DNA from: QYOJ01 sp043810345
Lineage (GTDB): Bacteria; Bacteroidota; Bacteroidia; Bacteroidales; FEN-979
DNA: 11,489 nt
Direction of reading: 5' to 3'
Assembly (NCBI GenBank): GCA_043810345.1
Contig: JBDROF010000036.1
Span: 1-11,489 of the forward strand
The position numbers and the translations under genes are program-made. Of the stretch, positions 1 through 5,789 are shown piece after piece. The first letter of the stretch is position 1. Each line of letters begins with the position of its first letter. Under the pieces are notes generated by a model. It ran no database searches. It worked only from the letters and a program-made list of their open reading frames with translations, and had not been told where the DNA came from.

Positions 1-813
1 GAGCGGGCCTTTAACAACTTTTTCCCGGCTTCCGGTAACGGCACACTGGCGTTTGAAGACCTCTGGCCCGGACAGGGAGACTATGATTTCAATGACCTGG
101 TAACCGATTATCGGTTCAAAATGGTCACCAATGCTTCCAATCATATTGTGGAGATCTTTGGTACCTTCATCATCAAAGCCTTCGGCGCGTCGCTTCACAA
201 TGGATTTGGATTCCAGTTTCCGACTACCAATATCAACCAGGCTCAACTGGAGGCAAGCGGATATCAACTGACATCGGGGTATATCACGCTTGGTTCAAAC
301 GGACTGGAAAACGGACAGGCAAAACCGACCTTTATACTCTGGGACGACTGTCACGACCTCATGCCACACCCGGGAACCGGAACGGGCGTGAACACCACTC
401 CGGGGGCCTCGTATGTGACCCCGGAAACCGTGGAGATCTACGTCGAATTCACCAACTGTTCCTATACCCTGGCCCAGTTGGATATTGGCAACTTCAATCC
501 ATTCCTGATGGTCGGATTAACAAGAGGACATGAGGTGCATCTGCCGGATTACCCTCCCACCAGCCTGGTTGATCCCTCCTGGTTTGGACAGGCACAGGAC
601 AATAGCATTCCTTCACAGGGAAGGTATTATAAGACAGAAACAAACCTGCCCTGGGCCATCAGCATCTATGAAAGCTTTGATTATCCCAAGGAAAAGGCAG
701 ATATCGTCAATGCCTACAACCACTTTGTAGAGTGGGCTACCAGCGGTGGATCATCTTACCCCGACTGGTACCAGAACAAACCTGGATACCGGAATAACTC
801 TCTTATCTATTAG
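1..813 (+). CDS. LruC domain-containing protein, C-terminal part (5' end outside window)
   Basis: The frame is open from base 1 to the TAG at 811-813, so the visible 270 residues are the C-terminal part of a longer protein. They match what I know of the LruC/DUF4842 domain of Bacteroidota surface proteins. Near the start is the acidic block EDLWPGQGDYDFNDLV, typical of the domain opening and plausibly a metal site. It is followed by GASLHNGFGF, then RGHEVHLPDYPPTS, NLPWAISI and a closing segment with WATSGG and PDWY. The domain ends at the protein C-terminus, and no T9SS sorting tail follows. The ATG at 121 lies inside the domain and is not a real start. Family members are usually exported proteins with variable N-terminal regions, and their exact function is not established. 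A strong terminator follows 33 bp after the stop, so this is the last gene of its transcript. Confidence 0.9.
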   Translation, partial: ERAFNNFFPASGNGTLAFEDLWPGQGDYDFNDLVTDYRFKMVTNASNHIVEIFGTFIIKAFGASLHNGFGFQFPTTNINQAQLEASGYQLTSGYITLGSNGLENGQAKPTFILWDDCHDLMPHPGTGTGVNTTPGASYVTPETVEIYVEFTNCSYTLAQLDIGNFNPFLMVGLTRGHEVHLPDYPPTSLVDPSWFGQAQDNSIPSQGRYYKTETNLPWAISIYESFDYPKEKADIVNAYNHFVEWATSGGSSYPDWYQNKPGYRNNSLIY

Positions 814-846
814 GGAGCTTTTTCTCTATATATACTCGTTTTGAGC

Positions 847-882
847 AGGAGGCTGTCTTAATTTTGAGACGGCCTCCTTTTT
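847..882 (+). terminator. Rho-independent terminator after the LruC gene
   Basis: The arm AGGAGGC at 847-853 pairs with GCCTCCT at 872-878. Pairing continues inward through GTCTTA (855-860) and TGAGAC (865-870), giving about 14 nearly continuous pairs with one or two G-T pairs and a 4-nt loop. The run of T at 878-882 completes a classical intrinsic terminator. Confidence 0.9.
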
Positions 883-1019
883 CCTGGAATTCTTATGAAT
901 ATTGTACTATCTGTATGATTCCTGTAAGTTTCATTTAGTTTTCGCCCGTTTGTTTTCATAAACGCTCCAAATTTTCAACTCTGTTTACATAACTCAACTA
1001 TATATAAAGTTAAGATTTT

Positions 1020-1050
1020 TTTGCCTGATTGGGAATTATCTCTAAATTTG
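1020..1050 (+). promoter_or_regulatory. Bacteroidetes-type promoter for tRNA-Leu
   Basis: TTTG at 1020-1023 is followed after exactly 19 bp by TAAATTTG at 1043-1050. This fits the Bacteroidetes primary-sigma consensus TTTG / TAnnTTTG at the preferred spacing. Transcription would start near 1056, giving a leader of about 60 nt before the tRNA. The surrounding 883-1050 is AT-rich and holds no gene that I can support. Confidence 0.8.
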
Positions 1051-1078
1051 CACCCCAATTTTGAAAGTTACTATTCAG

Positions 1079-1106
1079 TTCGTACTTCGTACTTCTGGCT
1101 TCTAAC
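1079..1106 (+). repeat. Four degenerate 7-bp repeats (TTCNNNC) in the tRNA leader
   Basis: Units start at 1079, 1086, 1093 and 1100. The first two are identical (TTCGTAC) and the other two keep TTC at positions 1-3 and C at position 7. The array lies between the predicted transcription start and the tRNA 5' end, so it would be removed during 5' processing. It shares only its 7-bp period with the other heptad arrays in the window. Confidence 0.7.
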
Positions 1107-1114
1107 TTGGATTC

Positions 1115-1197
1115 GCCCAGATGGCGGAATTGGTAGACGCGCTAGTTTCAGGGACTAGTGTCCATTGGATGTGCAGGTTCGAGTCCTGTTCTGGGCA
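1115..1197 (+). tRNA. trnL: tRNA-Leu, anticodon CAG
   Basis: This is a class II tRNA. The acceptor arms are GCCCAGA (1115-1121) and TCTGGGC (1190-1196), with discriminator A at 1197. The D-arm region GGCGGAATTGGTAGACGCG is typical of tRNA-Leu. The anticodon stem CTAGT/ACTAG (1142-1146 and 1154-1158) encloses the loop TTCAGGG with anticodon CAG at 1149-1151, which reads CUG. A long variable arm follows, then a T arm with the TTCGAGT loop. The 3' CCA is not encoded, because CAA follows the discriminator. A terminator-like hairpin begins 16 bp downstream, so this is a single-gene unit. Confidence 0.97.
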
Positions 1198-1210
1198 CAA
1201 ATCATAAATT

Positions 1211-1252
1211 AAAACCCCGCAGATAATGATCTACGGGGTTGGTTGTTTGTTC
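1211..1252. terminator. Bidirectional terminator between tRNA-Leu and the convergent YCF48-like gene
   Basis: AACCCCG (1213-1219) pairs with CGGGGTT (1234-1240), with an inner AGAT/ATCT (1221-1224 and 1229-1232) and a 4-nt loop. The plus strand continues with GGTTGTTTGTTC. The minus strand continues from CGGGGTT into TTAATTT, a good U-rich tail. The hairpin is therefore placed to stop the tRNA transcript and the facing minus-strand gene, whose stop codon is about 40 bp away. Confidence 0.8.
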
Positions 1253-1265
1253 ATGAGATGGTCGC

Positions 1266-1285
1266 AGTAGTGCGAACCCACTACT
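1266..1285 (-). other. Small inverted repeat over the stop codon
   Basis: AGTAGTG (1266-1272) and CACTACT (1279-1285) are perfect 7-bp inverted repeats around a 6-nt loop. They include the TAG stop of the minus-strand gene. No T-run follows, so it is not a terminator by itself. It may protect the mRNA 3' end or be chance. Confidence 0.35.
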
Positions 1286-2501
1286 TTACAACCAATTTCC
1301 CGGTCTGAAATGATCCATCTTCCATCGTTGCCTTCCAGATATAGATCCCTGCATGAAAGTCACTGCGACGCAGTTGAATTTGCTGGCCTGGAGGCGCCTG
1401 GTCATAATGGACCTGCTTTCCTAATGAGTTGAACAGGGTGAACATGAATGCTTCCCCAATGGTTGAGATGACGCTCGAACGTTCTGTCAACGGATTTGGG
1501 TTGATGCGAATGCCATGATCAGCTTGTTGCTCGGGAACAGAGAGAATGCCGCCTCCGTTTGTGGTTTTAATAACAGTTGCGGGAGGGCCAAAGGTACCGA
1601 TATATCCAACTTCCATCGATGGGAAGTCCATGCGAAAGAGGATGTCGGAGGCGCCACTCACGCGAGGGACCCAAGTGACTCCCTGGTTGGTGGTGGTAAC
1701 CAGGGTGCCGGCTGAACCTGCAGCATATCCGATATTTCTGCTTGTGAACGTAATTGCGTAGAAAATATCACTGGTTCCGAGGTTAAATTCCGTCCAGGAG
1801 TTTCCTCCATCTGTAGTTTTCAATATCGTTGAATTGGAGCATGCCAGGTAGCCGGTGTCAGGAGTGGTGAAAAAGAGGTCTTTAACTCCAATTGTTTGCC
1901 CCAGGTTTTTAGGTGACCAGCTGTTCCCTCCATTGATGGTTTTCAGGATCGTGTTGGAGGAATATTCTATAGATACATAACCGATAAGGGCTGTTAGGAA
2001 GTGAACCGAGCTCAGATCTGAAGTGGTTCCTGATGTAAGTTTGTCCCAGGTAGCCCCCTGGTTACTTGTTTTGAATATATTCCCTTCCCTTCCAACAATA
2101 TAACCTGTGGTTTCATCGTAGAAGAAGATTCTACTAGGAGAGACAAACCCACCCGATGTTGGAAGTGTTGTGGTTGTCCAAGAACTGCCCCCGTTGATGG
2201 TTTTGCTGACCTTGAGCTCTGAAGAGCCACTTGAGCCAGTAATGAAGCCGATACTTTCGTTCATGAACCAAACGCTGTTAGGCCCATTTACAAAAACATC
2301 CCGGCATACCTCACTCCAGCTTTGACCCCCGTTCGATGTTTTGTAAACTTCATGATAACCACATACATAGCCAACCGAATCATTGAGGAAGTGGATGCCA
2401 TAAACGGTCATTGGTTCGGAGTAATTCGTGGGTGCCCACTGTGCGGTTGCACAAAAGCAACCTGAGAAAAGGAACAAAATAAGAAAGATGATTTTTTTCA
2501 T
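1281..2501 (-). CDS. Secreted YCF48/BNR-repeat beta-propeller protein with T9SS type A sorting domain
   Basis: The 406-residue protein begins with a signal peptide: MKKII, a hydrophobic core, and a likely cleavage after CATA near residue 20. Residues 30-316 carry about seven propeller-type repeats. Each has a 'vGY' strand and a T(S/T/I)(N/D)xGxSW-type turn, at about residues 55-62, 101-108, 145-152, 188-195, 229-236, 270-277 and 313-317, as in YCF48-like and sialidase BNR folds. The last ~80 residues (IRINPNP, then FNSLGKQV, GIYIWKA, and GKLVVK at the end) form a T9SS type A C-terminal sorting domain, so the protein is probably exported and anchored or released by type IX secretion. The ligand is unknown. 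It is a single-gene transcript with its own promoter and the hairpin near 1211-1252 as terminator. A CxC around residues 15-17 could suggest a lipoprotein, but Phe at lipobox position -3 makes that unlikely. Confidence 0.9.
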   Translation of the reverse strand: MKKIIFLILFLFSGCFCATAQWAPTNYSEPMTVYGIHFLNDSVGYVCGYHEVYKTSNGGQSWSEVCRDVFVNGPNSVWFMNESIGFITGSSGSSELKVSKTINGGSSWTTTTLPTSGGFVSPSRIFFYDETTGYIVGREGNIFKTSNQGATWDKLTSGTTSDLSSVHFLTALIGYVSIEYSSNTILKTINGGNSWSPKNLGQTIGVKDLFFTTPDTGYLACSNSTILKTTDGGNSWTEFNLGTSDIFYAITFTSRNIGYAAGSAGTLVTTTNQGVTWVPRVSGASDILFRMDFPSMEVGYIGTFGPPATVIKTTNGGGILSVPEQQADHGIRINPNPLTERSSVISTIGEAFMFTLFNSLGKQVHYDQAPPGQQIQLRRSDFHAGIYIWKATMEDGSFQTGKLVVK

Positions 2502-2546
2502 ATTTTTTGGTTTATTGGTTTATAAAATAAGATCTATCCTGCCTTG

Positions 2547-2577
2547 TAAAATTATACTTTTTTATTGTGTTTGTCAA
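2547..2577 (-). promoter_or_regulatory. Promoter of the YCF48-like gene
   Basis: On the minus strand TTG (plus 2575-2577) is followed after 20 bp by TAATTTTA (plus 2547-2554), seven of eight matches to TAnnTTTG-type -7 boxes when the last base is allowed to vary. Transcription would start near 2541, giving a leader of about 40 nt before the ATG at 2501. The leader is A/T-rich and has no Shine-Dalgarno sequence, as is usual in this phylum. Confidence 0.6.
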
Positions 2578-2599
2578 TTAAACCCACTCAACTCCATCG

Positions 2600-2899
2600 T
2601 CACCGTTGTGACTGGAAAGCCATCATGGTAGCCTGGCGCGAAACCTGCTCCTCCACCTGTGCGCCCGCCTGACGCCAGTATTCGTCATCCTCATAGACCA
2701 CCGACCGTTTCGGATCCTTTTTGACTTTGTTGGCATACCGCAGAATGTATCCGATCCCGATCACATTGATGACGATGATATCTGCTTTGTGCACAAACCC
2801 GTCGAAAATGACGGAGAAGATCTCCCAGGTTTGTGGCGAGTTCCCGGTAAAATGAAAACTTTCAGGGTTGATGTTCCGGCTAAAATAGTTATTTTTGAT
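2600..2899 (-). pseudogene. Remnant of a YfcC-family transporter with a large internal deletion
   Basis: Reading the minus strand from 2899, the frame has no plausible start codon (a TGA lies at 2900-2902) and codes for about 99 residues. The first half (ESFHFTGNSPQTWEIFS, then DGFVHKADIIV) resembles, from memory, the segment after the first membrane helix of YfcC-type carboxylate/amino-acid carriers. It runs directly into INVIGIGYILRYANKVKKDP and VVYEDDEYWR, which I recall from roughly 150 residues further along that family. The join is near 2765-2773. The helices between, the N-terminus and the C-terminal half are missing. After about 2620 a different frame reads PVTTVTMELSG, resembling the next expected helix, so a frameshift near the end is possible. 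A GTG at 2794 could start a 64-residue peptide, but I see no reason to think it is made. The reading rests on remembered family sequences. Confidence 0.62.
2868..2897 (+). promoter_or_regulatory. Promoter immediately upstream of the metallophosphoesterase gene
   Basis: TTG at 2868-2870 is followed after 19 bp by TATTTTTG at 2890-2897, an exact TAnnTTTG match. The usual start distance puts the first transcribed base at about 2903, on the A of the ATG, so the mRNA may be leaderless. The element lies within the transporter remnant. Confidence 0.6.
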
Positions 2900-2902
2900 T
2901 CA

Positions 2903-3760
2903 ATGAAAAACTTCCTGCGGAGTTGGAAATCCGGGTTGCCGGTTGTCCTTGTCATCATAGTCACAGCCTGCACCACCCTCCCTGAGCCGATGGATCCTGC
3001 CGGAGAGGATCTCTCCTTTGTGGTTGTCGGTGATGTACAGCAGGGAATGGGTATTTTCAGCCAGCTGGCCATTCACATCGGCAAGCTGGAACCGGTCCCC
3101 CGGGCCGCTTTTTTCCTGGGCGATTACATGGCGAGGCCTGGTCTGGAGATCGAATGGTACCATTTCTGGAAGTATGCCAGCCCCATCACCGAAAAAATGC
3201 CGGTTTTCCTTGCCCGGGGGAACCATGAGGGAAACTCGCCTGAAGACAATTGTGCACTTCGTCAGTACGGACGGTTTCCCGAAGGGCTGTTTTATCGTTC
3301 GATCCGCATTGAGGAGCTCGTTTTCCTGATCCTCGACTCCCATGAAGAAGGCGATGGGAATTTCATTCCCGATCAACAATGTGCCTGGCTGAATACGGAA
3401 TTGGAACATGCTGAACAGGATTCCGCTGTGCAATTTATTTTTGTTTTCATGCACCATTCCCTCTATCCACAGGGTTTTCATAAAGGAAACGGATTGTTTA
3501 ATGCCGGAGAGATAGATAGTTTGTTTCAGGCGCACTGCAAAGTGAAGATCGTTTTTTCCGGACACGATCATCTCTTTAACCGACTGGTTAATGACAGCAT
3601 TAACTACATCATTTCAGGCGGGGGAGGAGCGTACCTCCATCACGGATATGGCGGGGATTATCACCATTTTGTCAAGGTTTCGATATTCAGGGAAGAACAA
3701 CGGATAAATATAAAAACCATAGGAGTATTCAATGAAACAGTGGCGGATTTCAATCTTTAG
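2903..3760 (+). CDS. Calcineurin-like metallophosphoesterase lipoprotein
   Basis: The 285-residue protein starts with a lipoprotein signal: basic n-region, hydrophobic segment 11-20 and lipobox VTAC with the acceptor Cys23. The mature part has the metallophosphoesterase motifs in order: VVGDVQ (41-46), LGDY (72-75), RGNHEG (105-110), FMHH (182-185) and SGHDH (219-223). These would supply the two-metal site for hydrolysing a phosphoester. The first motif has Gln where most family members have His (D-x-Q instead of D-x-H), a variant I associate with purple-acid-phosphatase-like members, as is the SGGGGAYLH segment (238-246). An upstream in-frame ATG at 2789 is rejected because it would bury the lipobox and run through the transporter remnant. 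The protein probably faces the periplasm or outer surface. The substrate is unknown. Its 3' end overlaps the next gene by 29 bp. Confidence 0.88.
   Translation: MKNFLRSWKSGLPVVLVIIVTACTTLPEPMDPAGEDLSFVVVGDVQQGMGIFSQLAIHIGKLEPVPRAAFFLGDYMARPGLEIEWYHFWKYASPITEKMPVFLARGNHEGNSPEDNCALRQYGRFPEGLFYRSIRIEELVFLILDSHEEGDGNFIPDQQCAWLNTELEHAEQDSAVQFIFVFMHHSLYPQGFHKGNGLFNAGEIDSLFQAHCKVKIVFSGHDHLFNRLVNDSINYIISGGGGAYLHHGYGGDYHHFVKVSIFREEQRINIKTIGVFNETVADFNL
3721..3725 (+). promoter_or_regulatory. Strong Shine-Dalgarno inside the upstream gene
   Basis: AGGAG lies 6 nt before the ATG at 3732, unusual in a window where most starts lack such a motif. It sits inside the end of the phosphoesterase gene and fixes the start of the overlapping barrel gene. 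Confidence 0.6.
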
Positions 3761-4301
3761 TCTGATACTCTGTGTGTGGGGGCTCAGCAATATGTTACAT
3801 GCACAGGAATTCTCGGTGAGATCAGGGATTTACGATTTCACCGACCTGACTACCCGTGAGTTTTACGTGGTAGCGCCAACACTATTGGTGGGGTATGACT
3901 TCTGGACCCTCTCACGCCTCTCTTTTCAGGTCACCTCCGGCATCTCATACAATACGGCGAAATACAATGCTGACAGGCACCACCTCATCATGATCCCCTT
4001 TTTCCTGACGGCCAGCTATAACCTACCCAACCCGCATGCCCGGCTCTTTCCTGTGATCGGAGGGGGATTAAGCATGATGCTGAAGATGGATCAGAATGCT
4101 ACCCTCAGCAAAGTCCATTATGGTCTTACGTATGGAGTACAGGCCTCGGGAGGACTCCGGTATGCCCTGAGGCCAGGTTTGTTGCTGACATTCGATGTGG
4201 CGTATCACATATTCGTCCCCTTCACCACGGAAGAGAGCAACATTAATGGTTTTATTTATAGCGCCGGAATCCGGATACCTGTTTCCTGGAAGCGAAAATG
4301 A
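3732..4301 (+). CDS. Outer-membrane beta-barrel protein, PorT-like
   Basis: The 189-residue protein has a signal peptide (MKQWR, core SIFSLILCVWGL, cleavage around LHA-QE at residues 22-26). The rest consists of short amphipathic strands with frequent aromatic residues and glycines. Examples are REFYVVAPTLLVGYDFW, an IPFFLTASYNL hairpin, a GGGLSMML strand and the closing GFIYSAGIRIPVSW, as in small outer-membrane barrels of Bacteroidota. The aromatic residue near the end of the last strand fits barrel assembly. The gene overlaps the phosphoesterase gene by 29 bp in another frame with a good ribosome site, so the two are probably translationally coupled and may work at the same envelope. No specific function can be assigned. 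Confidence 0.75.
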   Translation: MKQWRISIFSLILCVWGLSNMLHAQEFSVRSGIYDFTDLTTREFYVVAPTLLVGYDFWTLSRLSFQVTSGISYNTAKYNADRHHLIMIPFFLTASYNLPNPHARLFPVIGGGLSMMLKMDQNATLSKVHYGLTYGVQASGGLRYALRPGLLLTFDVAYHIFVPFTTEESNINGFIYSAGIRIPVSWKRK

Positions 4302-4340
4302 GAGGATCTGATTTCCAAGGAGGAACAAACTTTCTGAACC

Positions 4341-5789
4341 ATGAACACACATGAATTCCGATCACATGCCCATGAGCTGGTCGACTGGATGGCCGAGTAC
4401 CTGGAAAGAGTTGGAGAGTATCCTGTTACCCCTCCTGTACATCCCGGTGACATCAAAAACCAGCTTCCCGCTACCGCTCCCGAACACCCTGAGTCTTTTG
4501 AATCCATCTTCCGGGATTTCCGTTCAGTCATCCTCCCTGGCATGACCCACTGGCAGCATCCCGGGTTTTTTGCCTATTTCCCGGCTAACAACAGCGAACC
4601 CTCCATCCTGGCTGAGATGCTGACTGCCACCATGGGAGCTCAATGCATGTTGTGGCTCACCTCCCCCTCCGCCGAAGAGCTGGAAGAGCGGATGATGGAG
4701 TGGCTGCGGGATATGCTTGGACTTCCCGGAACCTTCACCGGGGTGATCCAGGACACTGCCTCCTCCTCTACACTGGTGGCCATTCTGACCGCACGGGAAC
4801 ACCGTTCAGGCTATGAGATCAACCGGAGAGGCTTTACACCGGCCGACCGGTTCCGTGTTTACACCTCCACCCAGGGGCACTCCTCCATCGATAAAGATGT
4901 GAAGATCGCCGGGATCGGGATTGAGAACCTGGTGAAGGTGGAGGTGGATGAGGGATTTGCTATGATCCCGGCGAAGCTGGAGAAGTCCATTCAACAGGAT
5001 ATCGCTGACGGACTGATCCCCCTGTGTGTGGTTTCGACCATCGGGACCACCAGCTCCACAGCTATCGATCCCACTGAAGATATTGGGATGATCTGCCGGA
5101 AATACAACCTCTGGCATCACGTGGATGCCTCCTATGCCGGCACCGCCCTGATCCTGCCCGAGATGCGATGGATGAGCAGAGGAGTGGAACTTGCAGATTC
5201 ATTTGTCTTCAACCCGCACAAATGGATGTTCACTAACTTCGACTGCTCCGCCTATTTTGTGAAGGATAAGCAGGCCCTGATCAACACCTTCAGCATCCTT
5301 CCCGACTATTTGAAAACACCGGAAGACAAATTGGTGAACAACTACCGCGATTGGGGCATCCCGCTGGGACGGCGGTTCCGTGCGCTGAAGCTTTGGTTTG
5401 TCATCCGAACATACGGCATCAGCGGATTGCAGGAGAAGATCCGGAACCATATTCAATTTGGTCATTGGGTAAAAGAGGAGATCATCCACTCACCCGGAGT
5501 AGAATTGATGGCGCCAGTGACCCTGAATCTCGTCTGTTTTCGGTTCAACCCGGGGACCCTGACTTCAGAAAAAGAGTTGGATGCACTGAATGAAAAGATC
5601 CTGGAACGATTGAACAAGAGCGGCCGTCTGTTCCTGACCAAAACCCGGCTCCATGATAAAGTAGTCCTGCGTTTTGTAGCTGCACAGACTCATATGTGCC
5701 TGGAGGATGTCCAACAGGGGTGGGAGTTGATTTATGAGACAGGGAAATCAATCTGCCGTGGGGAGGTTGGTCAACCGGACAGGATATAA
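4341..5789 (+). CDS. PLP-dependent aromatic-L-amino-acid decarboxylase-like enzyme (group II)
   Basis: The 482 residues cover a full group II PLP decarboxylase, and the similarity to animal and plant aromatic amino acid decarboxylases is strong. Recognisable parts are THWQHPGFFAYFPANNS (69-85), the PLP-stacking His in QGHSSID (His180), VDASYAG with Asp262, and NPHKW with the Schiff-base Lys294. YLK in the mobile loop keeps the catalytic Tyr323, and IPLGRRFRALK follows. Retaining that Tyr points to true decarboxylation rather than the aldehyde-synthase variant, which has Phe there. Likely products are amines such as tyramine, phenylethylamine or tryptamine; the exact substrate cannot be read from the sequence. 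The enzyme has no signal peptide and should be cytoplasmic. An in-frame TGA at 4335-4337 rules out a longer form. AAGGAGGA lies 16 nt upstream of the ATG, too far for an ideal site. The barrel gene ends 39 bp upstream, so co-transcription is likely. Confidence 0.92.
   Translation: MNTHEFRSHAHELVDWMAEYLERVGEYPVTPPVHPGDIKNQLPATAPEHPESFESIFRDFRSVILPGMTHWQHPGFFAYFPANNSEPSILAEMLTATMGAQCMLWLTSPSAEELEERMMEWLRDMLGLPGTFTGVIQDTASSSTLVAILTAREHRSGYEINRRGFTPADRFRVYTSTQGHSSIDKDVKIAGIGIENLVKVEVDEGFAMIPAKLEKSIQQDIADGLIPLCVVSTIGTTSSTAIDPTEDIGMICRKYNLWHHVDASYAGTALILPEMRWMSRGVELADSFVFNPHKWMFTNFDCSAYFVKDKQALINTFSILPDYLKTPEDKLVNNYRDWGIPLGRRFRALKLWFVIRTYGISGLQEKIRNHIQFGHWVKEEIIHSPGVELMAPVTLNLVCFRFNPGTLTSEKELDALNEKILERLNKSGRLFLTKTRLHDKVVLRFVAAQTHMCLEDVQQGWELIYETGKSICRGEVGQPDRI

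Noticed and set aside
2789..2902. N-terminal extension of the phosphoesterase from the ATG at 2789
   Set aside because: It would place 38 residues before a clear lipoprotein signal and overlap the transporter remnant; the promoter at 2868-2897 also lies downstream of that ATG.
2900..3571. 223-codon minus-strand open frame opposite the phosphoesterase
   Set aside because: It shows no domain or signal, and the plus strand carries all metallophosphoesterase motifs in order.
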